Of a DNA stretch of 64,000 bases, positions 8,766-18,838 are shown one piece after another. Origin of the DNA: Methylophilaceae bacterium LSUCC0665. GTDB taxonomy: Bacteria > Pseudomonadota > Gammaproteobacteria > Burkholderiales > Methylophilaceae. Where the stretch lies: assembly GCA_024919215.1 (NCBI GenBank), contig CP103437.1, positions 1,178,001-1,242,000 on the forward strand, written 5' to 3'. Made by a program: the position numbers and the translations under genes. A model generated the notes under the pieces. That model searched no databases, was not told the DNA's origin, and saw nothing but the letters and a program-made list of their open reading frames with translations. Numbering within the stretch: position 1 is the stretch's first letter; each line of letters opens with the position of its first letter.

Positions 8766-9975
8766 AGTGCTTATTTATAATTAAAGTGCCTATAACATCT
8801 CCCTCCACATTCACAGTGGTACGGAATGTATCAATGAGACGATCTATTGGAATAAAAATTGCCACGTACTCTACTGGAAGATTTAACGCACTGAGCACAA
8901 TAGCCAAGGTCACCATCCCTGCACTTGGTATAGCAGGTGCGCCAATAGAAGCTGCCATAGCTAAAAAAACCAAGAAAATTTGATCATACAAGCCAAGGTT
9001 TACCCCAACCAGGCTGGCAACAAATAATGCAACCGCCGCCTCATAAAGGGCAGTGCCGTCCATATTTATAGTTGCTCCTAATGGAAGCATAAATCTTGAG
9101 ACCTTTTTATTTACCTTAAAATCATTTTCTAAAGTACTCAGCGTTACTGGAAGGGTTGCTGCAGATGAGCTTGTGGCAAAAGCAGTAATAAGAACATTTT
9201 TTATACCATGCCAAAAACTTTTTATGTTCTCATTTGAAAAAATTTTTAAAAGTAGTGGTAAAAAAATTAACCCATGAAAAATAATGACCCCTAAGACCAG
9301 GACGATAAAAAAACCAATTTGGTAAAACATGCTTAATTCTTGTTGGATAATCAAAAGACTCAATAAAGCAAACACACCAACTGGGGATACTGTCATAATA
9401 CTATTTACAATATTCATTACCACTTCAAAAATTCCATCCGCCCAGATTTTTATTTTCTTGACATGTTCATTATCTGACCTTAGAGCCATCCCGAAGAATA
9501 TTGCAAAAATAACAACAGCCATTATATTGCCTTGTGACAATGCCTCAAATGGATTCATAATGAGGGATTTGATGGTGCCTTTTACTGAATAAGATTCTTC
9601 AGAATCGATTATTAACTGGGGTTCATTATTTTCAAGACCCAGCTGAATTCCTCCCAAATTATCTTGAAATAAATTCATTACAACCATCATTAAGATAACT
9701 GCAAAAACCATTGTCGACAGGTAGTAAAATATAGCTCCTTTCCACAACAATTGAGAGCTTTTGTTTTTTTTCAAAGAAGAAATACTACTTATTAATGAAA
9801 AGAAGATTAAAGGAATCATAATCATCTTTAGTAATAAAATAAAAACGTCACCTATGATTTCTAAGATTGGAATAGTAAATTCAACTAACTGAAGCGATTG
9901 ATAGTGACGTAAAATAAGGCCGAATAGAATGGCTAAAATAACGGCAATACCAATTCTTTGATTAAGTGAACCCAT
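8755..9975 (-). CDS. Dicarboxylate/amino acid:cation symporter (DAACS family)
   Basis: Sodium- or proton-coupled uptake of C4-dicarboxylates or acidic amino acids (GltP/DctA/GltT family). The 406-residue protein has eight predicted helices and two re-entrant loops. Diagnostic motifs are ATSSSAATLPVTLS in hairpin 1, INMDGTALYEAAVALFVA in helix 7 and GAPAIPSAGMVTL in hairpin 2. Its ATG overlaps the TAA of the upstream RNA methyltransferase by one base, so it is translated downstream in the same operon. In a presumed one-carbon specialist, an organic-acid or glutamate importer may supply anabolic carbon; that is inference. Confidence 0.9.
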   Translation of the reverse strand: MGSLNQRIGIAVILAILFGLILRHYQSLQLVEFTIPILEIIGDVFILLLKMIMIPLIFFSLISSISSLKKNKSSQLLWKGAIFYYLSTMVFAVILMMVVMNLFQDNLGGIQLGLENNEPQLIIDSEESYSVKGTIKSLIMNPFEALSQGNIMAVVIFAIFFGMALRSDNEHVKKIKIWADGIFEVVMNIVNSIMTVSPVGVFALLSLLIIQQELSMFYQIGFFIVLVLGVIIFHGLIFLPLLLKIFSNENIKSFWHGIKNVLITAFATSSSAATLPVTLSTLENDFKVNKKVSRFMLPLGATINMDGTALYEAAVALFVASLVGVNLGLYDQIFLVFLAMAASIGAPAIPSAGMVTLAIVLSALNLPVEYVAIFIPIDRLIDTFRTTVNVEGDVIGTLIINKHFKS

Positions 9976-11237
9976 TAGTTAACTTTTTCTAATATAGCTG
10001 CGAAAAAACCATCCATATCATGCTCATCAAATTTAGTTTTAAAAAAGTCCTCTGAACTTACTGAGATATTATACTTATCGAGTATTGGTTGAATACTCAT
10101 TATCTTAAAATCTGAATTATCTTTTAAAAAACTATTTATAACATCTTCATTTTCTTCTGGGATAAAGCTGCAGGTCGCATAAATAAGTCGTCCTCCTAGT
10201 TTTGTTAATTTGGAAGCTGCAGTGAGAATATTTAATTGTTTTTTTTGCATTTCAAAAATAGATTCTAGGTCATGTTTCCATTTAAGGTCTGGATTTCTTC
10301 TTATCGTTCCAAGTCCAGAGCAAGGGGCATCAACCAGAACTCGATCAAATTTTCCCCTCAATCGCTTGATGCGAATATCATTTTCATTGTTGATGTGATG
10401 ACACACGGTATTGGAGAGTCCAGATCGTTTTAATCTTTTTCTTAAATTCATTAATCTTTTATCATTCACATCGAAAGCATAAAGCCGGCCTGAACCCGAC
10501 ATCATTGCGCCAAGAGCAAGAGTTTTTCCACCAGCTCCTGCACAAAAATCTGCCACCATATGTTTTCTATTGGCATCAACAATAAAGGATAATATTTGGC
10601 TTCCCTCATCCTGAACTTCAATTAAACCGTCTTTAAAAATTGGTAAGTTTTGTATTTGTGATCCCCTGGGAAGACGAATGCCAATAGGGCTATGAATTGA
10701 TGCGGTTACTTTTTTTGGATTAATTGATAAATTATCTTGAAAATTCTTAATTATAACGTCTCTAGATTTCTCTTTTATTGTATTTACCCTGACATCAAGA
10801 TATGAAGGTGAGTTTAATTTATTAAGTACTAGTTTTATATTTTTATCATCATATGTTTCTGCTAATTTTCGGAATATCCATTCTGGCAGACTATAGCGGA
10901 TTGATAGATCACTTATTTTTTTCAATCTTTCCTTTAATGTTTGTGTTGAAAAAGTAAAGTCAGGGCATAAAGTTTTAATCTCCTCATCAGAAAAATTTTT
11001 CTCAATTATCAAGTGTGCAATGACAAAATGCTCTGGTTGTAAAGATTGCATTAAATTTTCATATAATAGTTTATTTCGAATAATCCCATAGTATATCTCT
11101 GCAACCTCGCTTCTTTCTTTTAAGCCTAAATTAGCATTATTCTTAAAAAAATAACTGAGATTAGAATCCGCCGGATGTTCTGAATTTAAATGATCGTACA
11201 GTGTGGATGAAATCTTTTTAAATAAAAATATGTTCAA
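9975..11237 (-). CDS. RsmB/NOP family rRNA cytosine-C5 methyltransferase
   Basis: SAM-dependent RNA m5C methyltransferase. In the 420-residue protein the SAM-binding loop is DFCAGAGGKTLALGA. The two catalytic cysteines lie in DAPCSGLGTIRRNPD and YATCSFIPEENEDV. The N-terminal part (about 1-150) is a weak NusB-like/RNA-binding domain. A second family member, at 35005-36243, sits in the conserved fmt-def cluster and is the better candidate for true RsmB, so this one may modify another site. It follows the DUF3108 gene by 10 bases and overlaps the symporter start by one. Confidence 0.88.
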   Translation of the reverse strand: MNIFLFKKISSTLYDHLNSEHPADSNLSYFFKNNANLGLKERSEVAEIYYGIIRNKLLYENLMQSLQPEHFVIAHLIIEKNFSDEEIKTLCPDFTFSTQTLKERLKKISDLSIRYSLPEWIFRKLAETYDDKNIKLVLNKLNSPSYLDVRVNTIKEKSRDVIIKNFQDNLSINPKKVTASIHSPIGIRLPRGSQIQNLPIFKDGLIEVQDEGSQILSFIVDANRKHMVADFCAGAGGKTLALGAMMSGSGRLYAFDVNDKRLMNLRKRLKRSGLSNTVCHHINNENDIRIKRLRGKFDRVLVDAPCSGLGTIRRNPDLKWKHDLESIFEMQKKQLNILTAASKLTKLGGRLIYATCSFIPEENEDVINSFLKDNSDFKIMSIQPILDKYNISVSSEDFFKTKFDEHDMDGFFAAILEKVN

Positions 11238-11247
11238 AATAGAATGC

Positions 11248-11940
11248 TCACAATAAATTAAATATATTCCCTTTTGAGATTATCTGATCAACAACCAACC
11301 CAATAGGTGTTGGTGTAATTATTCTCAAAGGGATATGGTTTTTTTTTGAAAGCCAAATATCATGAGTTAATTCCTCTTCATTTACCCTCCCTTGATATTT
11401 GATACATTCTATAAATCGATCATTTATTTTAAGATTTTCTTCTTTCATTTTTCGGTAAGTATATTTTTTATAATCATGGGAATCTAAGATAAAGAATGTA
11501 TGACTTTCACCTAACTTCTCAAAACCATTAAATTCAAAAAAATAACTTAATACATCTTGGGTGCTTTTTTTTAATTGATATTCCTTTATTTTTTTTTCAC
11601 TTTTTATGTTAATTACTTCTGTGTTGTAATCAATTGTTGTTATTGTTTGTCTGTTTTTTTTTAAATTTTTCCGCATAATCGTATCTGGAAAATAATGTTT
11701 ACCTTTGATGTGACCGCTACTAATCAATCGATAATTACCGAGAAGATTCATGGCACCAAGAAAATTTGATGATGCAATTATCTTATATCGACTTTTATCT
11801 TTTCTGTATTTAACATCTATAGATCCAAGTGGTTTCTTTTCAAAACTCAAATCATAAGTGATATCAATTGAATCAGGCAAATTCTTGGCAAGGATAGAGT
11901 GACTTAATAAGAGGCTAAATATAAGTGACCAGATTCTCAT
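11248..11940 (-). CDS. DUF3108 domain-containing exported protein
   Basis: A 230-residue protein with a cleavable signal peptide (hydrophobic residues 3-17 ending HSILAKN) and a beta-strand-rich mature part, as in the DUF3108 family found next to purM/purN in betaproteobacteria. Recognisable stretches are [17 protein letters not shown] at the start and [17 protein letters not shown] near the end. It probably acts in the periplasm, but its biochemical role is not known. Its start lies 26 bases inside the purM coding region, and the RNA methyltransferase follows after 10 bases, so the run is a single operon. Confidence 0.82.
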   Translation of the reverse strand: MRIWSLIFSLLLSHSILAKNLPDSIDITYDLSFEKKPLGSIDVKYRKDKSRYKIIASSNFLGAMNLLGNYRLISSGHIKGKHYFPDTIMRKNLKKNRQTITTIDYNTEVINIKSEKKIKEYQLKKSTQDVLSYFFEFNGFEKLGESHTFFILDSHDYKKYTYRKMKEENLKINDRFIECIKYQGRVNEEELTHDIWLSKKNHIPLRIITPTPIGLVVDQIISKGNIFNLL

Positions 11941-12964
11941 TCGACCCTCTCTTTTCTATTTGTCCCAGTTGAGTTACTTCTTCGCCATTAGCTTCAAGTA
12001 TTTCTCTAGTAATAGATACATCTGATGAGTCTACTATAACAACAAATCCAATACCGCAATTAAAAGTTCGATACATTTCTTCAATATTAAGATTTGCTTT
12101 TTCCATGATCCATTCAAATATTGAAGGCATCTTCCAACTATTATTATTGATCTGTGCTTTATAAAAATTGGGGTAACTTCTGGGAAGATTTTCAGTTAAT
12201 CCACCCCCTGTGATATGCGACATTGCCTTAATTTTGACTTCTTTTTTCAAATTTAAAATTGATTTGACATACAGCCTAGTTGGCTCCATCAATAGAGAGG
12301 CTATTGTTTCTTCGCCAATTTGATCCTGAAGATTAATATCATGACTTTCAATAATTTTTCTTATCAATGAATATCCGTTGGAATGTGGTCCTGATGATTT
12401 CAATCCCAGCAAAATGTCACCTTCTTTAATATCTTTACCATCAATAATCTCATCTTTTTCAACTACTCCGACAGCAAAACCTGCTAAATCATAATCGCCC
12501 TCATTATACATACCGGGCATCTCAGCTGTTTCGCCACCCGCTAATGAACATCCAGATAATTCACAGCCCTTTGCAATACCCTGAATTACACTCGACGCTT
12601 GAATTACATCAAGCTTTCCGCATGCGTAGTAATCTAAAAAAAATAATGGCTCAGCGCCCTGGACTAAAATATCATTTACACACATTCCGACCAAGTCCTG
12701 TCCAATTGTATTATGTCGCTCTAATTCAATTGCCAGTTTTAGTTTTGTTCCAACGCCATCGGTTCCAGAAACAATGACTGGTTTTTTATACCCCTTTGGA
12801 ATTTCAAAAAGAGATCCAAATCCACCAATCGAACCTAATAGTTCTGGCCTGGAGGTTTTTTTTGCAAACGGCTTAATTCTTTCAACCAAATCCTCTCCAG
12901 CATCAATGTCCACACCGGAAGATTTATAGTCAATTTTGTTGGGAATAGGTTTTTTTTCAGACAA
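11915..12964 (-). CDS. purM: Phosphoribosylformylglycinamidine cyclo-ligase
   Basis: Fifth step of de novo purine synthesis: ATP-dependent ring closure of FGAM to AIR in the cytosol. The 349 residues match the family. Visible motifs are [11 protein letters not shown] near the N-terminus, [24 protein letters not shown] and [14 protein letters not shown]. The gene diverges from hda. In most betaproteobacteria purN follows purM; here the DUF3108 gene follows instead, overlapping by 26 bases, so purN or the formate-dependent purT must be elsewhere. Confidence 0.96.
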   Translation of the reverse strand: MSEKKPIPNKIDYKSSGVDIDAGEDLVERIKPFAKKTSRPELLGSIGGFGSLFEIPKGYKKPVIVSGTDGVGTKLKLAIELERHNTIGQDLVGMCVNDILVQGAEPLFFLDYYACGKLDVIQASSVIQGIAKGCELSGCSLAGGETAEMPGMYNEGDYDLAGFAVGVVEKDEIIDGKDIKEGDILLGLKSSGPHSNGYSLIRKIIESHDINLQDQIGEETIASLLMEPTRLYVKSILNLKKEVKIKAMSHITGGGLTENLPRSYPNFYKAQINNNSWKMPSIFEWIMEKANLNIEEMYRTFNCGIGFVVIVDSSDVSITREILEANGEEVTQLGQIEKRGSNENLVTYI

Positions 12965-13037
12965 TTGATTTCCTGGCTTGTAGTAGAATTAATTAATATT
13001 AAATTTTAACTCATTTTTATTTACCAAGATATATATC

Positions 13038-13643
13038 ATGGATCAATTATTACTCAACATTCTTCCCGTGCCACAAAAAAATTTTGAAAATTTTGTTGCT
13101 GGAAAAAATATTGAAATAGTTTCTACCCTTCAAGAATTTAATAATGATTCAGAATCAACGCAGCTTATTTTTTTATGGGGTTGTGCAGGGTCGGGGAAAA
13201 GTCATTTAATAAATTCATTAACTAATAATAATATTGAGAAAGTTGAAGATATACAAAATTTTAATCATGATCAGAATAGGAACCTTTTCATGTTAATTAA
13301 TGACATTAAATCACAAAATAAAAAACTAATTATTACTTGTGATCGATCGCCAGACGAACTAGTTGGCATTGATGAGGATTTACATAGCCGATTAAAATGG
13401 GGTTTGGTTCTCAATTTATCTCCCCTTACAGATGAAGATAAGTATCAAATCATAAAAATAAAATCACAAGAAAACGGCTACCACATTGAGGATAAAGTAA
13501 TCAATTACTGCCTACGTCACCTCAGACGAGATCTTCACACTTTAATTAACACATTTCAAGCCCTTGATGAGTGGTCCCTCAAATCCAAAAGGGCCATCAC
13601 GATCAATCTTATAAAAGACTTGCAAAGAAATAATATAATTTGA
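13038..13643 (+). CDS. hda: DnaA regulatory inactivator Hda
   Basis: AAA+ DnaA paralogue that, bound to the beta clamp, stimulates ATP hydrolysis by DnaA and so prevents re-initiation. At 201 residues it is slightly shorter than the E. coli protein. A clamp-binding-type motif is present at the extreme N-terminus (QLLLNI). Walker A is GCAGSGKSHL near residue 50, sensor 1 is around IITCDRSP, and the arginine-finger region is HSRLKWGL. It is a typical neighbour of purM in beta- and gammaproteobacteria. The stop is immediately adjacent to the convergent ahpF stop with no spacer. Confidence 0.9.
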   Translation: MDQLLLNILPVPQKNFENFVAGKNIEIVSTLQEFNNDSESTQLIFLWGCAGSGKSHLINSLTNNNIEKVEDIQNFNHDQNRNLFMLINDIKSQNKKLIITCDRSPDELVGIDEDLHSRLKWGLVLNLSPLTDEDKYQIIKIKSQENGYHIEDKVINYCLRHLRRDLHTLINTFQALDEWSLKSKRAITINLIKDLQRNNII

Positions 13644-15200
13644 TTAGTTTCTAATTAGATAGTCAAAGGCCCCCAGAGCAGCTTTTGATCCTTCACCCAT
13701 GGCAATGATAATTTGTTTGTATGGAACTGTCGTTACATCACCTGCAGCAAAAATTCCTGGAACAGATGTTTCACCATGGTCATTAACCTCTATTTCGCCA
13801 TACTGACTTAATTTAATATCTTCTTTTAACCAATCTGTGTTTGGTATCAAACCAATTTGAATAAAAACCCCCTCAAGAGCAAGATCTTTCTCTTCCTGAG
13901 TGTCGCGATCCATGTATTTAATTGCTGTGACTTTTGTGTCACCAAGGATTTCTTTAGTCTGAGTATTTAGCATCACATCAACATTTTTCAATGAATATAA
14001 TCGATTCTGTAATACTTGATCTGCTTTTAAATTAGGCATAAATTCAAATAAAGTTACATGACCGACAATACCAGCCAAATCAATTGCCGCTTCAACACCT
14101 GAATTTCCACCACCTATGACTGCAACATGTTTACCCTTAAATAAAGGGCCGTCACAGTGTGGGCAGTAGGCTACTCCTTTTCCTTTAAATTCTATTTCTC
14201 CAGGAACTCCAAGTTCTCTCCATCTTGCACCAGTTGATAAGATCAATGTCTTGGATTTTAATTTAGCTCCATTTGCAAGTTCTAGCTCAAACTTATCCTC
14301 TTTGTTTTTTGGAATATGAATTTTTTGCGCTCGTTGATGATTCATGACATCAACTTCGTAATCTAAAACATGTTCTTCAAGGGCCTTCACAAGCTTAGGT
14401 CCTTCTGTTGCCTTGACTGAAATAAAGTTTTCAATACCAAGTGTATCCATAACTTGTCCACCAAATCGTTCAGCAACAATCCCTGTTTTAATACCTTTTC
14501 TTGCGGCATAGATTGCTGAAGAAGCACCCGCTGGGCCACCGCCAACGATCAGAACATCAAAATCTTCTTTCTTATTTAATTTTTCTGATTCAATAGCATC
14601 ACTTCGAGAATCAATTTTTCCGACAATTTCCTCCAACTCCATTCTTCCTTGATAAAACTCTTCATCATTTAAAAAAATGGTCGGCACAGACATAATTTTT
14701 TTATCTTTTACTTCGTCTTGATAAACGTCGCCATCAATCATCGTATGGGTTATATTTGGATTGAGAAGAGACATCACATTTAAAGCCTGAACAACATCAG
14801 GGCAATTATGACAACTTAAAGAAATATAGGTCTCAAATTTATATGAGCCGTTTATTGATTTAATTTGTTCAATTAACTCTTTTTCAATTTTTAAAGGATA
14901 GCCGCCTGTTTGCAAAATGGCTAAAATGAATGAAGTGAATTCATGTCCCATAGGAACGCCTGCAAAAACTATACCTGTTTTATAGTCAGGCTGATTAACC
15001 TGAAATGAAGGACTTCTATGAGAAGAGTAATCTCCTTTTTTGATAGTAATCATTGCAGACATAGCATCTACTTCAGTCAATAGATCAACCATTTCAACAG
15101 ACTTATCACTGTCGTTTTCAAAATATACAATCTCAATAGGGTTTATAATCTTAGCCAAGTAAGTTGATAATTGATTTTTTATATTTTGATCTAGAGCCAT
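13644..15200 (-). CDS. ahpF: Alkyl hydroperoxide reductase subunit F
   Basis: FAD-dependent NADH:disulfide oxidoreductase that recharges AhpC. The 518 residues show the full architecture: a double thioredoxin-fold N-terminal domain with redox pair Cys130/Cys133 (SCHNCPD), an FAD-binding fingerprint [10 protein letters not shown] near 220, the thioredoxin-reductase-like pair Cys346/Cys349 (YCPHCDG), and a C-terminal FAD contact around [15 protein letters not shown]. It lies 57 bases downstream of ahpC. A strong hairpin with a T-run in that gap (15220-15250) should lower ahpF expression relative to ahpC. Confidence 0.96.
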   Translation of the reverse strand: MALDQNIKNQLSTYLAKIINPIEIVYFENDSDKSVEMVDLLTEVDAMSAMITIKKGDYSSHRSPSFQVNQPDYKTGIVFAGVPMGHEFTSFILAILQTGGYPLKIEKELIEQIKSINGSYKFETYISLSCHNCPDVVQALNVMSLLNPNITHTMIDGDVYQDEVKDKKIMSVPTIFLNDEEFYQGRMELEEIVGKIDSRSDAIESEKLNKKEDFDVLIVGGGPAGASSAIYAARKGIKTGIVAERFGGQVMDTLGIENFISVKATEGPKLVKALEEHVLDYEVDVMNHQRAQKIHIPKNKEDKFELELANGAKLKSKTLILSTGARWRELGVPGEIEFKGKGVAYCPHCDGPLFKGKHVAVIGGGNSGVEAAIDLAGIVGHVTLFEFMPNLKADQVLQNRLYSLKNVDVMLNTQTKEILGDTKVTAIKYMDRDTQEEKDLALEGVFIQIGLIPNTDWLKEDIKLSQYGEIEVNDHGETSVPGIFAAGDVTTVPYKQIIIAMGEGSKAALGAFDYLIRN

Positions 15201-15219
15201 AATTTTCCTTTAAAAAATT

Positions 15220-15250
15220 GAAAAAGGGACTCGGCATTAACCAAATCCCT
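15220..15250 (-). terminator. Intercistronic terminator between ahpC and ahpF
   Basis: On the minus strand a 10-pair stem (two G-T pairs) encloses a 6-base loop: AGGGATTTGG, then TTAATG, then CCGAGTCCCT. Five T residues follow directly. It begins 7 bases past the ahpC stop. The position suggests partial termination, giving more ahpC than ahpF message, as known for ahpCF operons elsewhere. Confidence 0.75.
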
Positions 15251-15257
15251 AATTACA

Positions 15258-15824
15258 TTAAATCTTACCTACCAGATCAAGCGATGGCTCAAGTGTTTCA
15301 GCACCTGGTTTCCAAGATGCTGGGCAAACTTGACCAGGATTTGCAGCAATGTGCTGAGCAGCTTGAACTTTTCTAACAAGATCAGCAGCTGAACGACCAA
15401 TACCTAAATCATTTACCTCAGCTGTTTTAATGATACCCTCGGGATCAATAATAAAAGTCCCTCTGAGAGCAAGTCCTTCTTCTTCGATCATCACGTCAAA
15501 GTTTCTTGAAATCGCGCCTGTTGGATCACCTAACATTGGATATGTAATTTTTTTAATGGTTTCTGACGCATCATGCCATGCTTTGTGAGTAAAGTGAGTA
15601 TCAGTCGATACACTGTATACTTCGACACCCATCTTCTGTAGCTCTTCATAATGATCGGCTACATCACCTAGTTCAGTAGGGCAAACAAATGTAAAATCAG
15701 CTGGATAAAATACGAAAACGTTCCACTTACCTTTTAACTTTTCTTCTGTTACTTCAACAAATTTACCATTATGAAAAGCTTGGGCTTTAAATGGTTTTAC
15801 CTGTGTATTAATTAATGAAGACAT
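15258..15824 (-). CDS. ahpC: Alkyl hydroperoxide reductase subunit C (peroxiredoxin)
   Basis: Typical 2-Cys peroxiredoxin that reduces H2O2 and organic hydroperoxides in the cytosol. The 188 residues carry the peroxidatic Cys48 (FVCPTELGD) and resolving Cys167 ([11 protein letters not shown]). A good ribosome-binding site (AGGAG) lies about 8 bases before the ATG at 15824. The reductase ahpF follows behind a terminator-like hairpin. The promoter should lie in the AT-rich gap to 15930. I see no clear OxyR operator there. Confidence 0.97.
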   Translation of the reverse strand: MSSLINTQVKPFKAQAFHNGKFVEVTEEKLKGKWNVFVFYPADFTFVCPTELGDVADHYEELQKMGVEVYSVSTDTHFTHKAWHDASETIKKITYPMLGDPTGAISRNFDVMIEEEGLALRGTFIIDPEGIIKTAEVNDLGIGRSAADLVRKVQAAQHIAANPGQVCPASWKPGAETLEPSLDLVGKI

Positions 15825-15929
15825 ACAAATTCTCCTAATAAAATGAATTGAATCCGTATTCTAGGTAATTATTAAAGATATGTATAATTAATTATTGTTA
15901 TATTTTTGATAATTAAAACTTATTGATAA

Positions 15930-17354
15930 TTATTTCTTTCTTCCCTCTTCTAACATTAGCTGTTCTGATTGAAGTTGTTTTAATCTCGATTCTACTCGTG
16001 ACTTCGCGTAAAAATCATTGCTTCGTATGTTTTTTGCAATACCAAATTGAACAATTGCATCTTTTAAATTGTATTGGTAATAAAAATATTCACCCATATT
16101 TTCATGATACTCAATATCCTTATTTAACCCTTTGTAAGCTTTCGCCAATAGTTTATATAAATTAGGGTCGGACCTATATTTAAGAATATATTGCATAATG
16201 GTCTCTTGTACCTCAGCATAATTACCCAACGACAAATTAACTTCTGCCAAACGATAAACATATGCTCTATAAAAAGGGTGTTTTATTAATAACTTTTCAA
16301 GTTCTTGCTTAGCCTCTTCGACCTTATTTTTTTGCAATAAAATATCAATTTTTAAATTATCAACCAGAGGATTTTTTTCTTTTTGTAAATCTACATATAT
16401 CTTTTCTGCATCATTAATATTTTTATTTTTTAGATATGCAAGAGCCAGGGCATATTGCTCTCCCTCTAAATTAACGTAAGTTTTATTTTTTATATTTTTT
16501 TCAAAAATTTTTATATTATTATCATTAGAATAAAGAGCGCGAATTTTTCCACGGATAAAATGAAAATAATTACTATTATTTACATACCGATAAGGATAAT
16601 CCTTTAAACGATCACTTATATCTGAAATACGATCAGAAGTTATTGGATGCGTTCGTAAGTATGATGGGGCTGATGATGAATACCTACTTCCCTTTTGAAG
16701 TGTATTGAAGAAATCAATTGCAGAGCCTACGTTATATCCTGCCTTATACAAGATATCGATACCAATTCGATCTGCTTCTTGCTCATGCTCTCTTGTATAA
16801 TCTAAAAAGTTTTGTACGTTCATTGCTTGTGATGCCATCATCGCTCCTGCTGCAGCCTGAGGATTTGATCTGGCAGCTAAAAGGCCTAATGCAAGTAGAA
16901 AAATACTTTTATACTTATCCCTGTCCTGTTTAGCAATCACTCTTTGCAAATGCTTTTGTGTAACGTGAGCAATTTCGTGACCAAGGACACTTGCTATCTC
17001 AGATTCGTTATCTGCGCTAATAAATAAACCTGTATGAACACCAATTAAGCCGCCCAGCATTGCAAAAGCATTGATTGAGTCATCTTTTAATACAAAAAAA
17101 GTGAAGTCTCTTTGCGGGGTATCACTGTGAGAAACTAATTTATCACCGAGGTAGTTTAGATAATCATTTATTTCTTCATCCTGAACTACATCTGGACTAG
17201 AATGAACTTGATATAATATTTCCCTTGCTATCATTTTTTCTTGATATGGAGGTATAAATTGATCACTAAACTCACCAAGATCGGGTAAATTGTTAGCCCA
17301 TGACAGGTGACTAAATATTAAAAAAGTTATAAAAAATTTCTTGGAAAATTTCAT
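15930..17354 (-). CDS. bepA: M48 family metallopeptidase, BepA-like, with TPR repeats
   Basis: Periplasmic zinc protease and chaperone for outer-membrane protein assembly (BepA/YfgC type). I choose ATG 17354 because it opens with a clean signal peptide (MKFSKKFFITFLIFSHLSWA); an open frame extends 20 codons further upstream and would bury it. The mature protein has the zinc motif HEIAH at residues 126-130, a downstream Glu ligand in REHEQEADRIG, and TPR-like helical repeats from about 270 to the end. Length 474 is typical. It diverges from moaC with only 26 bases between the starts. Confidence 0.88.
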   Translation of the reverse strand: MKFSKKFFITFLIFSHLSWANNLPDLGEFSDQFIPPYQEKMIAREILYQVHSSPDVVQDEEINDYLNYLGDKLVSHSDTPQRDFTFFVLKDDSINAFAMLGGLIGVHTGLFISADNESEIASVLGHEIAHVTQKHLQRVIAKQDRDKYKSIFLLALGLLAARSNPQAAAGAMMASQAMNVQNFLDYTREHEQEADRIGIDILYKAGYNVGSAIDFFNTLQKGSRYSSSAPSYLRTHPITSDRISDISDRLKDYPYRYVNNSNYFHFIRGKIRALYSNDNNIKIFEKNIKNKTYVNLEGEQYALALAYLKNKNINDAEKIYVDLQKEKNPLVDNLKIDILLQKNKVEEAKQELEKLLIKHPFYRAYVYRLAEVNLSLGNYAEVQETIMQYILKYRSDPNLYKLLAKAYKGLNKDIEYHENMGEYFYYQYNLKDAIVQFGIAKNIRSNDFYAKSRVESRLKQLQSEQLMLEEGRKK

Positions 17355-17380
17355 ACGATACTCTATAAGGAGCTTACTAA

Positions 17381-17857
17381 ATGCTAACTCATTTAGATAC
17401 AAATGGAAATGCAACTATGGTTGATATTTCAAATAAAAAGACAACAACGCGAACCGCATTAGCATCTGGTGTTATTCATATTACACCTGAAATCTTAGAG
17501 GCAATAAAAAAAGATTCTATTCAAAAGGGAAATGTTTTTACGGTAGCTAAAATAGCTGGAATAAATTCTGCAAAAATGACTGAAGCCATAATTCCTTTAT
17601 GTCATCAAATCCCATTAGATTTCATTGATATCCATTTTCAAATTGATGAGAAAAGTTTAACTATCACTGCATCAGCCTCTGTAAAAACGTCTCATAAAAC
17701 CGGAGTTGAGATGGAAGCTTTGGTAGCAGTGAATGGATCATTAATTACTATCTATGATATGTGTAAAGGTATTTCTAAGGATATGCAAATTACGGATATT
17801 AAGTTATTAAAAAAAACAGGCGGGAAGTCTGGTGATTGGGATAGTTCATCAAAATAA
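17381..17857 (+). CDS. moaC: Cyclic pyranopterin monophosphate synthase MoaC
   Basis: Converts the MoaA product to cyclic pyranopterin monophosphate in molybdenum cofactor synthesis. The 158 residues include LCHQIPLDF and KTGVEMEALVAV, both strongly conserved, and end with the usual KTGGKSGDW. A clear ribosome-binding site (AAGGAG) precedes the ATG by 8 bases. Other moa genes are not in the window; the MoeB/ThiF-like gene at 61771-62535 may serve the same pathway. Its 3' end overlaps the convergent oxidase gene by 9 bases. Confidence 0.95.
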   Translation: MLTHLDTNGNATMVDISNKKTTTRTALASGVIHITPEILEAIKKDSIQKGNVFTVAKIAGINSAKMTEAIIPLCHQIPLDFIDIHFQIDEKSLTITASASVKTSHKTGVEMEALVAVNGSLITIYDMCKGISKDMQITDIKLLKKTGGKSGDWDSSSK

Positions 17858-18838
17858 ACTAATTAATTTATTTACTGAAGCTGGAGCCATTGAAATTCCA
17901 TACCTATAATGGCCAACGTTATAAAATTTTTCCTTTATTTTTTTATCTTGAACAATGATAGGTATATTATCCTTTGAACCTGGTCTAAATCCGCACCAAT
18001 GATTGATAATATCTAACTCTCGCAATTCTGGAATAATTTTCTCAGCATTATTCTTTAGCTGTTCTAAATCTTGATTAGTTAAATTATCATCAAAACCCAC
18101 ATTTTCTAATGTGCTTCCTGCGATTAAGGATCCATTTTTTCTTTGCAAAAGATAAAAGCCATCTTTGAATAGAATGTGTTCAAGCTTAATATTATTAGAA
18201 TTTTTATATTCAATGAGCTGGCCTCTAACTGGGTATATTTTCTTATGCATACTATGATCCAAATCCTGAGTCCAAGCCCCCGAAGCTAAAATAAACCTAT
18301 CACCAATTATTTTTTTTCCATTACTGTCAATAAATTCATTATGTAAATCATTGCTAACTAAATTATTTTCATAAATTTCGATATCAAGATAATCTAGATA
18401 TTTTTGAAGGCCTAAAATTAATTTTTTTGGATTAATCTGATACACATCATCTATGGTGATTGCATTAAATGATCTAAATTTTTCTAATGAAAAAGACAAT
18501 TTATTCTTTTTTAACCATAATTCTATATCTTGTAAATCATCAAGGATAACGGTCATGCCTGATCTAATATATTCGATATCAATTCCAAATTGAGAGTTAA
18601 GTATTTCACTCAATTCTAAATAGTATGTTTTAGATTTATCAATTAAATCAAAAACCTCAGATGAATAATTATTTGGAAGAAGTGGAAATAAGATACCAGC
18701 GCCGTAAATTGATGACCCTGAACCAATTGTATCTTTCTCATAAATTGTTACATGGTGACCTAATTTATTTAATTCGATTGCTTGAATACAACCAATAACT
18801 CCACCACCAATGATGTTGATTTTCAAATTATTTTCCAT
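17849..18838 (-). CDS. FAD-dependent amino acid oxidase, ThiO (glycine oxidase)-like
   Basis: DAO-superfamily flavoenzyme of 329 residues. The dinucleotide fold is at the N-terminus (IIGGGVIGCIQAIEL), the substrate-domain stretch LASGAWTQDL lies mid-protein, and the FAD-contact motif CGFRPGSKDNIPII is near the C-terminus. This combination fits glycine oxidase ThiO, which makes iminoglycine for the thiamine thiazole ring. D-amino acid dehydrogenase remains possible because no thi genes are adjacent. Its start overlaps the Kef-type antiporter gene by 11 bases. Confidence 0.72.
   Translation of the reverse strand: MENNLKINIIGGGVIGCIQAIELNKLGHHVTIYEKDTIGSGSSIYGAGILFPLLPNNYSSEVFDLIDKSKTYYLELSEILNSQFGIDIEYIRSGMTVILDDLQDIELWLKKNKLSFSLEKFRSFNAITIDDVYQINPKKLILGLQKYLDYLDIEIYENNLVSNDLHNEFIDSNGKKIIGDRFILASGAWTQDLDHSMHKKIYPVRGQLIEYKNSNNIKLEHILFKDGFYLLQRKNGSLIAGSTLENVGFDDNLTNQDLEQLKNNAEKIIPELRELDIINHWCGFRPGSKDNIPIIVQDKKIKEKFYNVGHYRYGISMAPASVNKLISLF

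Noticed and set aside
15906-15932. Direct repeat TTGATAATTA with a 17-base period near the bepA stop, as an ahpC operator
   Set aside because: It is AT-rich, does not match the OxyR pattern and lies far upstream of the ahpC start. It may be chance.
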